Shown here piece after piece: positions 23,523-35,646 of a stretch of 64,000 nt of DNA (its first letter is position 1; every line of letters begins with the position of its first letter). The notes under the pieces are model-generated. The model was given only the letters and a program-made list of their open reading frames with translations, searched no databases and had not been told where the DNA came from. Origin of the DNA: Ctenosaura bakeri. Taxonomy: Eukaryota > Chordata > Lepidosauria > Squamata > Iguanidae. Position numbers and translations under genes: made by a program. The stretch is from assembly GCA_948474755.1 (NCBI GenBank), contig CAOLHI010000930.1, forward strand, positions 417,649 through 481,648, given 5' to 3'.

Positions 23523-23951
23523 GGCCCTTTTCGCATGGCATTCACCATGCGAAAGGGCCTCTGGAGCATCGCGCAATTGTGAGGAGCCATCCACATAATG
23601 TCCTTGCAATTGCGTGACACTGCTTGGGCCGGCAGGCACTGATCACGCACTATTTCATTTTTGGCTTCTAGCCGAAAATGGTGTGCAGTCGCGCATCGCT
23701 CCAGGGCCCCACATGCACATACTGTGTGTGCGGAGCGTCCGAAGCCACAGCGCTTATGCTTCCTGCCCCAGTGCAACCTGGGAAAATCTCAGGCTGCGCT
23801 GTGGAAGGAAGAGGAGCCCTCACGCTGCCTGCTTGCTAGCAGGCAGTGGCTGCGGAGCTGAAGCAGCGGGGACACGAGAGCCTCTCACAAGAGGCTGCTT
23901 GAGCGATCCGTGCACCCCAGCGCTGTGAAAAGGTAAGGTGCGAAAAGGGCC
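23523..23951. mobile_element. GGCCCTTTTTGCA MITE, TTG target duplication
   Basis: GGCCCTTTTCGCATGGC faces GCGAAAAGGGCC, flanked by TTG (23520-23522, 23952-23954). Highly similar to 17420-17847 throughout. The open frames covering it are chance frames. Confidence 0.8.
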
Positions 23952-23954
23952 TTG

Positions 23955-26900
23955 GCTAACTGACAACAGTTAATATTCAACAGTAGTCTGATTCAGTATA
24001 AGGTAGCATCCTAACACAGTGACCAGGCACAAACTCATGCTTCTTTCAATGCCTTCATCACTGCTTGTGTCAGCCTTTGCTTCCACTCTGACAATAGGGC
24101 AGCATCTTTCATTACACATGAGGGCAGCAGGATATCATTGATAAATAGTAAGCAGGTCACATCACACACACACACACACGCATACATGCAAGCAACCAGG
24201 GAGAGAGAGAGAGATAAAGAGAGAAAGAGACTCTTGTGTAGCACATTTGGCTGCCACTCTCCACCCAAGAACATCTACCTTCTGAAGCAACCATCTGACC
24301 CTGCTTAACGGTAGAGTTGACCTTGCTGTTCCTGTTTGTGTGGAATTCTTGATATGGAGGAAGCTATTTCAAATCCTCCGATATGAGTCTATGGGATGTA
24401 AAATTTTATGGACCAGGCTCTGGGCTGGTGTAACTATGTGGTGTTCATAGGGAGATAGCCATGGTTTGGGACAGCATAGGAGAATGAGTAAGCATGTTCC
24501 TTCACTGTGGTGGCCATATTCCACCCATTATTTCCTCCTGTTTTGGCTTTTCTGCCAGCATATCCTCCCAGCAGAACATTCTTTCTTCCTGACAGAACAG
24601 CTTGGTTAGCACAGTATAACTTCTGCTGGTATTTTTGTTGTGCTTGTGGCACATCGTAAGTTCCATCAATCCAAGACCCCAGACCCTATATTTCCTCAGT
24701 TGGTTGAATTTAAGCATAGAACTATGACCTCATGGACACAGTTGTAAGACCACCATTTGTTGCTCGTATTTATGTGCCTCCAAGTCACCTGCCAGGCTAT
24801 GGCGACTCCATGAATTTCATGGGTTTTCCCCCCCTTACTGAGCCTTACTGTGCTGGTTATTTTCCCTACAACTTCTATACTGCCATCTGGCGTGAAGATG
24901 TGGAATCACAGGTTAGTATACTGCATCAGGAAGATGGGATGTAAATGACAAAAGCTCGTGCTAAAATACATCTCTTCATCTTAAAGGTGCCTCAAGACTT
25001 TGGGTGAGAATAGTTTCCTGATTGCCATAATTCTCCACGCATATATCTCTTCTGCACCGCTTGAAGCACATACCATCCACCAGGAGGAGGAGTTTTGTCA
25101 CTGTTGATTCCAAAAGTTCTACCACACAGCATTCTAATATTTCTTTCTAGAGTTACGACAGATGAATGAAAAGACAGACCTTTGTTCCCTGGGCTGAGCC
25201 TACCACAAGGCTCAGTGAGGCAATTGCTTAAGACAGCAGAAGCTAGAGGGGATCACAGTGGTGACTAGTCTTCCTTCTGGCCAATTCCCTTCTGAAAGAC
25301 AAGATGCAGCCTGCTCTGTGCTCCCTAAATTTGTCTGTCACCCAGCGTTGATGACAATGTCAGTGCCCAGTCCACATGGCTCTTGTGTGTAGAATCAAGG
25401 AAGGTGCTATCATTTTGCCCAGGCAGCAAAATGTTTGTTCTCATTATAGTCATTTTCCCCTGCAAATTTATTCTAGTTACTTTTAGAAAAAAATGCTGAA
25501 AATATACCAATATTTAATTATAGATTGATCAATAATAATTAAAACTTTTATAAAATAGAGGAAAGACAGAAAGGGAAAAATATGAAAAGACAAGTTATAA
25601 TTATGATTTGCAAGGGAGAAACTAACATTATTATTTGCTATAGAATAAAGTTTTTTTTTTGTACACATTCTTTTGGTAGCTAAACATTCAGCGACCTATG
25701 CTCAGCATCCAGATCACTAGTATGGATGAAAAGGCAGCTTAGTCAGGGCCCATCTTATAAGAAGTGGAAAATTATTATTTACCACTAAGTGAATCCTGAA
25801 TCTTTGTATTTGTTTATGTTTGTTTTTCAAAACAAAATCATTCCAATGTGTTCTACAACAGGAGTAATTTGAAAATGTAGAAAACATCCTCACTACCCAG
25901 TCATGTAGGGACGGGGGAGTGGAGGGTGGTTCGCCCTGGGCAGGAATGATTTTTAGGGCATCCTGGCCTGTAGCCGCACCCCTGCACACCCTGGCCAAAC
26001 CCTCATGTGCCCTGGCCACACTCTCACGCACCACAGCCACACACCCACACACAGTGGCCACAGTCCTCACATTGTAGCCCCGCCCCCTCCCCCTCCCCAC
26101 ACTCCAAGCTCAGCCACTGTCATTACCTGTGAGCTTCAGAAGAATAGTGAAGCAGTGACAGGGTAGAACTGAGCTTATACTGGGTGCAGAATGTCTCTCT
26201 GATACTACATCCCAAGACCTGTGATGTAGACTGAGTTTCCTGTTCACAGAGCATTGTGGGGTGTTGTGCCAAGCCTTGCTCCAGGTTTGCAGTGTGAAGA
26301 CAATGGCTTGAAGAAAGGAATCCACGGTGGAAGACAGCCCTCACCTTTTCAGCCATACGTGTCATTCTTACAGACAGAAAGGAGACCCAAGCAAGCTCTA
26401 CGCAGATAGAGGATGAATTCAGTTTTGAATAGGGCAAGTCAATGTGTTTTTGCTTGGGACTGGATGCAATCTCGGCCCCTCAAGGAGCTGCATTTGATAC
26501 CAAGATGGGTGCAAGCCATTGGTATGAAAACAGAACTTCATTGACTGTTAATGAATGCAACAGGTGTTTACAGCAGAGAAAACTCATTTCCCTACACTGG
26601 CATAATCAGACCCCACAAGCTATGGAGGAATCTGCTAGACATTTTCAAGATCCCAAGTGTGTATACACTTGAACAGCATCATCTGGAGCTTTGGCTCCCA
26701 TCTCTGGTGAAGTAGAAGAAAGTTACACCTGACCATGTTTTCTGTTGAGCTTTGTCCCACACTGAATACAGCAGTGAAACCACTATTTATAGATTTATAT
26801 CAATCTAATCCCATAGCTGGTCTCCTTTGGTTCCTCATAGCGGAGAAGGTAGCTGCTAGCATTTTAAAAAAAATCATCCTACTAAGTATGAGTAGCCTTT

Positions 26901-27080
26901 ATACTAACTTGTAAGAAAGTGGGTAGCTGTGGTTTCGCCAGAGGTTTTGGACTGTAACTGTCATCATTCTTTAGCATTAGTTATACTGGTTAGACCCATA
27001 GGGGTTGTAGGTCAAAATCATCTGGAGGGCCACAAATGCAATCTTTGTACATAGCAGATAAATCTGTACTTATGAGTCTG
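23955..27080. other. Intergenic, mostly unrecognised
   Basis: No gene recognised. It contains a (CA)n/(GA)n patch at about 24163-24230, a weak SINE-tail fragment at about 24755-24835 (GCCTCCAAGTCACCTGCC, then GGCGACTCCATGAATTTCATG), a C-rich block at 25960-26100, and a short foldback of the AGATGTTG family near 26940-27040. Confidence 0.4.
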
Positions 27081-27085
27081 CCTTT

Positions 27086-27305
27086 AGTGTTTGTTGTTCT
27101 GTGTTCAAGTGGTCTTTGACTTATGAAGACCCTACCATAGCTTTTTCTTAGCAACATTTATTCAAAGAGCTGTCATTGCCTTCCTTTTAGGTTGAGAGAA
27201 TGTGATCTGCTCAAAGCCACCCATGGACATTCCCTGGCTGAGTGGGGAATTAAATCCTGGTCCCCCAGAGTCTTAGTCCAAGATTCAAACTACTACACCA
27301 CATTA
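27086..27305 (-). mobile_element. Sauria-type SINE, diverged
   Basis: On the minus strand: a tRNA-related head (complement of TGGTCCCCCAGAGTCTTAG and the CACTACACCAC-like end), the Sauria body and an AACAAACA-type tail next to the BovB-like CAAGTGGTCTTTGACTTATG complement. Older than the copy at 17936. Confidence 0.65.
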
Positions 27306-28780
27306 GTATTTAGGATAGTCCCCATCAATTCATTGTGGCCTGTTACTCATGGACTAGTTATTCATGAGCTGAGCTACTTCCATTAAGGAAGTGTACATGG
27401 CAAGATAACAGCATCTCACCTTGCTCCTAGTGAATTTTTTATCTCAATTGCTTTCCTCACATTTAATTATTTAAGATTATGCTGATGCCACAGTTTGATT
27501 TAGAGTGTGTCTCCTTCTTGTACATTAAATGGAGATTTCTTATATATTGCTTTGAAAGCATCAGAACCCTTGAGAGCAGAGTGTCAGATAAGAATATTGG
27601 GGACAAAATAATATGTCATGGAGCAGATTTGGCAACCTGGACTGTCACATGTATAACATTCCTTTCCTGAATCTCATTCATAAAAATTACATTAAAATAT
27701 TACTCTAGATACAGAACACTTCATTCCAATGGATTTCTGGGGCATATGCCTGCCTCTAATACTCTATAGCTATTGACCTCTGTTTCTATTCTTTTACAGC
27801 TTATCTGAAGACTCTTCCCATAAGCATTTACCAGTCCTTTCAATCAACGGGTACAGCCACAGTTCTCTGCAAGCATTAACAAATCCACTATTCTTTGTTC
27901 TTTCATTTCTCTAATTGAACTGCAGCTCAAGGAAGATTGCTATGAGAGTTCCAAAGACATTGATGTAATTTCTATGCTCATTAGTTTTCCTCTCCTTATA
28001 GGTTTTCCAAATGTTTCACAAATAAAGGTCAAGGAATGCATTATCGGTCTCTTGTTTTATTTCTTTTATAAGTGCAGATAGTGATTACATTAGTGTTGAA
28101 TTTTGGGGCACAGGATGGGCATTTCATTTTATTTTTGATTTGATTTATATCCCACCTCTCTCTCAAAATGGAACAAAAAGTGGTTTGCAATGTAAGTTAA
28201 AAGAGCAACCTGTGAAAACAAAAGTTTAAAATGCATTAGCATTCAATTCAATTAAAATATTAATATATTAATTCAAAAGCATTATTACATATTAATACCA
28301 GCAGTAGGCTGGGGTTCCACACCCATGACTGGGGGTGGTGGAGCACCAGGATGTTAGAGTAAATGCACTATAAGCAGTGGAGTATGAGGGGGGCAGGAAA
28401 AATACCAGAGTGGTCAGGATGGAGCCCCTTGATGCCAGATCGAAACTTGACTGGACTCCCTCAAATATGGCAACGCCACTGAGTGGAACAGATTCATCTC
28501 TTTCCAGAACAACGCTTCCTAGTGTGTTTTAAGACTCATCATACTTTCTCAGACTCCTCCTAGCACCTTGTATTTCCAATGCACTTTGTCAATTTGTTAG
28601 AACTCTTTTCTAAGAAGTTCCAATGTTAGAAACGTTCCATTTTGAGCTCTTCTTTGCTAGTGCCCACACTTTTCAATGCCTAAAGATATATTTGGCAAGG
28701 ATTTACACAGGAAGACTGTTCAAATGTTGTCTTTAATTATTAATTCCAGCAACAGATGCTGATATCAATAAAAGTATATG
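27306..28780. other. Intergenic, one LINE tail
   Basis: No gene recognised. About 28130-28260 is an L2/CR1-like 3' tail on the minus strand (TTTATATCCCACCTCTCTC, then GTGGTTTGCAATG). Confidence 0.4.
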
Positions 28781-28789
28781 GGCTAAGAT

Positions 28790-31625
28790 CAATAAAAGAA
28801 GAGTAAACTCAAATACGAACCTTGGATTTCAAGAAAGCGGATGTTATCAGACTCAGGTAAGTACTGGGCAGATTCCCCATGGCCAGAAATCCTAAAGGAA
28901 AAAGACATCCAGCATGGATGGAATTTCATGAAGAAGGAACTACTAAAAGCACATTCACAAGCAATCCTATGCGACAAGAAAAATGGGAAACATCTGAAGG
29001 AGCCAATGTGGCTGCACAGTAAACTTAATCAGAAAGTGAAAAGAAAAAAGAACATATATGAAGAATGTGTTACCCTGATTTCTGGGGGTCCTCTGGGGGA
29101 CACCTTAATGCACTCCACCAAAAAGGGGAATGGGAATTAGCCAGAGCACAAGCTCTAGGAGAGGCAGGGTAACCTAGCGAGATCTTTAAACCCAACGTTT
29201 ATGGGGTCAGGTTGAGCCAAAAACCAAGCACATTGTCTAATCAAATTATTTTTATTTAAAAATAAGTCCTTGCGCATGTTCACACTTACGCACTCACTCA
29301 CTCAAGAGCTAATTAGAAATAAAAGAGAGGAAAATTGATAGGGGATTTTGAAGAGGTATTGTTGGGGTATACTGCACCTGGTCCGGAAGTCTGAAGTCGG
29401 AGACAGCAGCAGAGTGAGAGAAGAAACTCAGCACGTGGAGGGCTGAGGGGATTGCCGGATGGAGTGACGTGGAGCCGAGAGTAAACCAGAGCGATCTGAG
29501 GAACTGCCTCAAAAACCAGGTCTTTTTATAGCGGAAAATGTACCTGGAGGGCTAATCCTTTCCCGGGGAGAACAATGGGTTGAGGAGCTAAAACAATGCT
29601 CCAAAATGTGCATCATTGGGAGAACAAAGCTCCAAAATGTCAAAGTTCCTTGCCTGATTGGTTTTTGCCGGGGTTGTCAAAAGCCGCAGCGATATGTAAA
29701 TTGTCCTCGCTTGACGGGCCGTTTGTCAGGAGCGCCAATCCTGTCAAGCTGGCTTCTTGGGGCAGAGGACCCTTTGTTTAATTTTAATGTGTGCATGTCT
29801 GGATGGCTCCTGGGGCTATGTGACAGATTGTTTACTGGTCAGACTGGGTTTTTCCTGATTGCGGCTGTTCGGCCGTGCCTGCCTGCGTGCTTGTCTGGGG
29901 GACCCTCTCAGGCACGTGGAAATATAATTTAATATGAAATTGTAGACCCTGGGATAGGGCTAACTACTGCAGTAACAAATGGAACCAAGGGTGAATCACC
30001 AAGGAAGAATACGGCCCAAGCTTGCAGGAAAAGGGAAATGAAAGCTTAAGCTCAAAATGAGCTGAAACTGGCTACCAAGCAAGGAACATGAAAGGGGAGG
30101 GGGGTTCAGATACATGTGAGTCAAGAAAATGACCAAGAAGACAGTGGGGCTGCAGTTTGGTAAGGAAAGTAAAATGCTAACAGATCACATTGAAAAGATA
30201 GGACTACTCAATACCTATTTTGCTTCGGTTTTCTCCAAAAAAGAGAACTATGTGCTTCCATAGAACAGCAGAGACCTTAGTAAAGGATCTGGACTGCAAA
30301 GCAAGATTGATAAGGAGTTAGTCAGGAACTACCTAGATAACCTAAATAAGTTAATATCTGCAGGGCCAGATAAACTGCATCCCAGAACATCGAAGGAACC
30401 CGCTGATGTACTCTCTGAACCACTTGATATCGTTTTTAGGAATCTTGGAGAACAAGTGAGATGCCAAAGGACTAGAGATGAGCAAACATTGTCTTTCTCT
30501 TTAAAAAAGGGAAAAAAGAAGATCCAAGAAACTGCAAGCCAGTCAGCCTGACCTCAATAACAGGAAAACTATTACAATGGATTATACAGTATTCTGTTTA
30601 CAGATATCTAGGTGACAATGCAATGACTAGTAGGAACCAACATGGGTTTGTCAAAAACAAATCCCGCCAAATTTACCTTCTATCTTTTTTTGATCAAGTC
30701 ATTAGTTTAGTAGATGGTAGGGAGGCTATGGATGTTATTTATCTGGATTTCACCAAGGCATTTGATAAGGTACCCCATGATATTTTGATTAGCAAACTGA
30801 ATGGATATGGAATGGATGGAAACACCATCAAATGGATCCATGATTGGTTGGAAAACTGTGCTCAAGGATCTTCAGCAGTGGCTGTGCTGGAACAAGATCT
30901 CAAGTGGAGTACCACAGGATTCTATGTTCTTCACTATTTTTATCAATGAAATAGATGATGGGGTGGAGGGAGTCCTTATCAAGTTTTCAGATGACACAAA
31001 ACAGGGAGAGATGGCTAACACATTGGAAGATAGAAGCAGAGTTAAAAAGGACCTAGGTAAATGTGAAAATGGGGCAGAAATTAATAAAAGGAACTTTGAT
31101 AGAGACAAATGCAAACTTTTATATTTTGTCCACAAAAAATAAATGTACAGGCATAGGATGGGAGATATTTGGCTCAGCAGTACTACATGGAAAAAGGACC
31201 TTTGGATTATTGTTGATCATAAATTGAATATGAGCCGGTAATGTGATGCTGCAGCAAAGAAGGCAAATGCTATCTTGGCTGGCATTAACAGAATCATAGT
31301 TTCCAAGTTGATGCAAGTAATAGCCCAACTATATTTTGTGCTTTTGAGGCCTCAGCTGGAGTACTATGTTCAGTTCTGGGTGCCTTATTTTAAAATGGAT
31401 ATAGAATAGTGAACTCAGAGAGGGCAATGAAGATGACAAGAGGTATGGAGAACAAAACATGAGCAGAAGTTGAAGGAACTGGGCATGTACAGCTTGGTGA
31501 AGAGAAGATTGAGTGATGACATTATTGCACTCTAAATACCTCAAAGGCTGCCACAGAAAGAAGGATGGAGGCTTGTTCTTTGCTGCCTCAGAGGGTAGAA
31601 CTAGGTCTAATGCACACACACCATA
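28790..31625 (+). mobile_element. Decayed CR1 LINE, split by an LTR
   Basis: Frames such as ADSPWPEILKEKDIQ (about 28870-28910) and, after the LTR at 29068-29977, the reverse-transcriptase blocks KNKSRQIYLLSFFDQVIS and [16 protein letters not shown] (30640-30785), then a degraded tail region (TSGVPQ- and ADD-like blocks with shifts), follow the CR1 ORF2 order. Several frameshifts and stops. Its 3' end near 31625 lacks a clean terminal repeat. It is clearly older than the CR1 at 32077. RNA-templated mobility is no longer possible. Confidence 0.8.
29068..29977 (-). mobile_element. LTR with TGTTACC ends, copy 2, AATG target duplication
   Basis: TGTTACCCTG ... GCAGTAACA, flanked by AATG (29064-29067 and 29978-29981). 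On the minus strand it has TATAAAAAG (29530-29522) and AATAAA (29256-29251). It interrupts the CR1: removing it with one AATG leaves an uninterrupted CR1 frame across the joint (IYEE before, WNQG after). Solo LTR of 910 bp. Confidence 0.8.
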
Positions 31626-32076
31626 AACAAAATTCCCACTACTTATATAATCCTCTTGAGTTCATCAAAAGATACTGCTCATTAGTCTCCAAGAGATAAA
31701 GCTGATTCTTCTGGTGCTAGTATGCATTCTGCAGAAGAACAGAGTGGAAATGGCAGAATTTGAAGCAGAACAAGGAGAAGACAGTGCTGAAAATGACTCT
31801 AGCCACAACACTGTAAATGACATGGTTGACATTAAGCAGAAAGATTTGCAAATTTTATGTGGTGTTTCTTTCTGGAAGATACCAGTTCCAGATCATTTTT
31901 GGGTTGAAATCATCGAAAGAGGAAATACTTCTTTTCAGAACAAAGATCGACCTTTCAGTTTTGCAGCAAGGCAAGGTGCAAAAGCAAAGGGAGATGTGTG
32001 CCAGCTTTGAAAAGGGTGGTGTTACAAGATGATGCCAAATGGTGAGAAAATTCTGCAGTCATGGATGGTTTATTTT

Positions 32077-33529
32077 GAGAAATCTTGGAGGACAGGAGAA
32101 GTTCCAGCAGATTGGAAGAGAGCAAATGTTATCCCCATCTTCAAGAAGGGAAAAAAAGAGGACCCAAATAATTATCGCCCAGTCAGCCTGACATCGGTAC
32201 CCGGAAAGATCCTGGAGCAGATCATTAAGCGTTCAGTTTCTAATCATTTAGAAAACAACGCAATAATCACGAGAAGTCAACATGGATTTCTCAAAAATAA
32301 GTCATGCCAGACTAATCTGATCTCTTTTTATGATAGAGTTACTAGCTTGATAGATGAAGGGAATGCTGTGGATGTAGCATATCTCGATTTCAGTAAGGCC
32401 TTTGACAAAGTTCCCCATGACATTCTTGCATCGAAGCTAGTAAAATGTGGGCTAGACAGGGCTACTGTTAATTGGATATGTAATTGGTTGACCGACCGAA
32501 CCCAACGGGTGATCACGGATGGCTGCTTTTCATCCTGGAGAGAAGTGACTAGTGGGGTGCCACAAGGTTCTGTCCTGGGCCCAGTGCTGTTCAATATTTT
32601 TATCAATGACTTAGATGAAGGAATAGAGGGCATGCTCATCAAATTTGCAGATGACACCAAATTGGGAGGGGTTGCTAATATGCCAGAGGACAGGATCAAA
32701 ATTCAAAATGACCTGGATAGATTGGAGAGCTGGGCCAGGGCGAACAAAATGAAATTCAACAGAGAGAAATGTAAGGTCCTACACTTAGGCAGAAATAATG
32801 GAATACAGAAATATAGGATGGGGGACACGTGGCTGGATAGCAGTACGTGTGAAAGGGATCTAGGAGTCTTCATAGACCACAAGCTGAACATGAGTCAGCA
32901 GTGTGATGCGGCAGCCAAGAAAGCCAATGCAATTCTCGGCTGCATCAACAGGAGTATGGTGTCTAGATCGAGGGAGGTACTGGTACCACTCTACTCTGCT
33001 TTGGTTAGACCCCATCTTGAATACTGTGTCCAGTTCTGGGCACCCCAATTCAAGAAGGATATTGACAAGCTGGAGCAAGTCCAGAGGAGGGTGACCAAAA
33101 TGGTGAGAGGCCTGGAAAACATGCCCTATGAGGATAGACTGAGAGAGCTGGGTATGTTTAGTCTGCAGAAAAGGAGGTTAAGAGGGGACATGATAGCCAT
33201 GTTTAAATATTTGAAGGGATGCCACGTAGAGGAAGGAGGGGGCTTGTTTTCTGCTGCTCCAGAAACCAGGACAAGGAGCAATGGATTCAAGCTGCAGGAA
33301 AGGAGATTCCACCTGAACCTCAGGAAGAACTTCCTGACAGTCAGGGCTGTCCGGCAGTGGAATCTGCTGCCTCGGAGAGTAGTGGAGTCTCCTACCTTGG
33401 AGGTTTTTAAGCAGAGGCTTGATGGCCATCTGTCGGGAGTGCTTTGAGGGTGTTCCTGCATGACAGGGAGTTGGACTGGATGGCCCGTGTGGTCTCTTCC
33501 AACTCTACATTTCTATGATTCTATGATTC
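32077..33529 (+). mobile_element. CR1 LINE, 5'-truncated, intact RT C-terminal frame
   Basis: A frame open from 32029 to 33447 (472 residues) carries the CR1 reverse transcriptase: [52 protein letters not shown] and the catalytic FADD at residues 206-209, then the CR1 C-terminal part ([29 protein letters not shown]). The 3' UTR holds GAGTTGGACTGGATGGCC and ends with two ATTCTATG units, the CR1 terminus. No endonuclease domain: it is 5'-truncated. The first 16 codons of the frame are not CR1 but host hAT sequence. The intact reading frame implies a relatively young insertion. Confidence 0.9.
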
Positions 33530-33744
33530 ACTCATCATTGAGAAGTTAAACTGTTTTCGCTGCTGACTGCTGTCAGTGTTACAGATAAAATACCTGTTTT
33601 TGTGACAAAGTTTCAAATGTGGTGTAAACTGTGCCTGAAAGTACGTAACCATGAGACATCCAAAGAGCACCACCATTGCCTTGAAAAGTGGAAAACACTG
33701 GGAGCAGGACTTAGGCTGCCCAAAACTGTTGATACTGAAACTAT

Positions 33745-33947
33745 GGGTCTTTCCACACTACACTGCTATAGTGCTATCATTCCACATTCAACATCCTATG
33801 GAATCCTGGGGTTTATAGTTTAGGGAGGGGCATTTAGAATTCTCAGCCAGAGAGCTCTTTGGCCTCAGGAAACTACAAACCCCAGAATTCCACAGGATAT
33901 TGAAAGTGGAATAATAGCATTATAACAGTGTAGGGTGGAAAGGCCCC
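33745..33947. mobile_element. Snapback MITE, long-centre subfamily, inside the hAT relic
   Basis: GGGTCTTTCCACACTACACT ... GTAGGGTGGAAAGGCCCC, centre with TCTCAGCCAGAGAGCTC, so inverted relative to the 11026 copy. It lies between the KTVDTET and KALIKMEEKK blocks of the transposase relic. Flanking duplication not resolved. Confidence 0.75.
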
Positions 33948-34002
33948 AAGGCTTTGATCAAAATGGAGGAGAAAAAGTGTAGTGGCATCTTGCACAGATT
34001 GC

Positions 34003-34532
34003 TGTTGTGTCCAGGGCAGACCCAGCAATTAATCAGCAACAGCAGGGCTTACTCACAGGGCAAGAGCAGGGGTTGTCCAAAACAAAGTCCAGGTTCCAGA
34101 GTAAATAAATACCCAGGGCAAATCCAAGTTGTGGTCAAACAGGCAGAGGTTCAAGGTAGTCGGGATGCAAAAGAACACGGTGCAGGGCTTCAACGACTGG
34201 GAAGATCAGTTGCTGACTCTGGAATGGAAGGGCCAACTGCCAGCCTTTTATTTTACTAACACTGTTGCCACAGGTGTTCCCTCATTAGGGCTTATTTATT
34301 ACTTAAACGCCCTGAGCGGTGAAGCCCCTCTTTCTGACGTCATCTCTCTTGCATGGTAAGTGTTTGTGTTGTCTCATCTCCAGCTATTTGTTCCCCCTGT
34401 TCAGGCCCCTGCTGTTGTTTGTTATCTTCTCCTGAGCAAACTTCTGGGGAAACATCTGCCTCTGGGGAAACTTCTGCCTTGGACTCAGAATCCTCCTCCT
34501 CACTGTCAGGGTCTCCAAGGCAGGGCATGACA
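34003..34532 (-). mobile_element. LTR (TGTT...GACA), ATTGC target duplication
   Basis: Starts TGTTGTGTCCAGGGCAG and ends GCAGGGCATGACA, flanked by ATTGC (33998-34002, 34533-34537). Removing 530 bp plus one ATTGC makes the transposase frame continuous (LHRLL into AITLF). A 5-bp duplication and different ends set it apart from the TGTTACC family. Orientation is tentative; on the minus strand it starts TGTCATGCCCTGCC. The acidic open frame at 34340-34528 on the minus strand has no recognisable domain. Confidence 0.7.
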
Positions 34533-34894
34533 ATTGCTTGCTATCACATTATTTCTTGTGATTCTGGCATTCCACGGCCACAAGGAAAATGAATCATTGT
34601 TGGGTAAAGGGAATTTCTTGACATGGTTGAAATGCTTTCAAAATATGATCTGGTGATGAAAGAGATCCTAATGAGATTAAAGCAGAGCACATGTAAACTT
34701 AAAATATCAGTCTCTAATGAGTTCATAAGTGCTCTGGCAAATCATGTGGAGGAAATACCTGTCATTGACATAAGAAGTATGAAGTACTTTGGGATCATGT
34801 TCAATAGCACACTTGAGATATCACATACCAACCAGATGTCCAAAGTGATCAGATATGTAAAATTCAGTACTGGAAAGTTGAAGTGAAAGGAGTA

Positions 34895-35646
34895 TGTTAC
34901 CCTGAGAGGTGGAGGACAGTGGCAATGCCAGCATCTTCTTAGAATTTGGGGGAATTATAGCTCAAAGGAGGCCTGTTATAACTCTTATAATAAAAAATAA
35001 ATAAAAAAAGTTAAAGAGAATATTTTATTTGGAATTAACAAACACACACAAGAAGTCAGACACTCTTAAGAACCATACAAGGTTATTGGAAAGTGAGGCA
35101 AGAAAGGTTAGACAGAGAGAGATTCGGTGAAAAGAGTGACAGCAGAAGGTTGAAGCAGAATCGCTCAGATTGTGTCTGAGAAAGGCACAGAGGAATGAGA
35201 ATCTGAGGTACCACATGCAGCTTAATATGCCCAATGCACTCCAATTTGCTGGGGCTGAAGCTGCAGTTTTTACAACCTATTTCCAATCCTGAAGGAGGGT
35301 TTGTGGACAAAGTGAATTGCTTTCTCAGGCGATTGACAAAGGTGTCCAGAATGGGTGGACTGTCTTAAACACAACAAAACATTGCTTCACCTGGGCAGTT
35401 TTGCCTTCCACTGTATTTGGGTGTGCATGTAGCCTGTAGTACTGAAAGGATGATCACAAACCCATTAAGCATCAGGTTTTCCCTCCTAATCTTCTCTGAA
35501 CTTATGACCTGATCATGTCTGAGGTCATCCTGACCTGGCAACATGATTCCAGACAGTGCACTTTAAAACACGTTTTTCAGTCATAAATATGTTTAATTAT
35601 TAAAATCGTACATTCCACAGAATGGGGGCTGTAGGATGAGGTAACA
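34895..35646 (-). mobile_element. LTR with TGTTACC ends, copy 3, AGTA target duplication
   Basis: TGTTACCCTGAGAGG ... GATGAGGTAACA, flanked by AGTA (34891-34894, 35647-35650). Removal with one AGTA restores the transposase frame from STGKLK into FLGFFPL apart from an existing stop. AATAAA lies at 35029-35024 on the minus strand. Diverged from copies 1 and 2 but with the same ends and orientation. Confidence 0.75.

Noticed and set aside
31714..32010. Independent 98-residue host protein
   Set aside because: It is the N-terminal piece of the broken hAT transposase, continuous in homology with the pieces after the CR1.
34340..34528. Acidic 62-codon minus-strand frame as a gene
   Set aside because: It lies inside an LTR with exact ATTGC target duplications; no known domain or start context.
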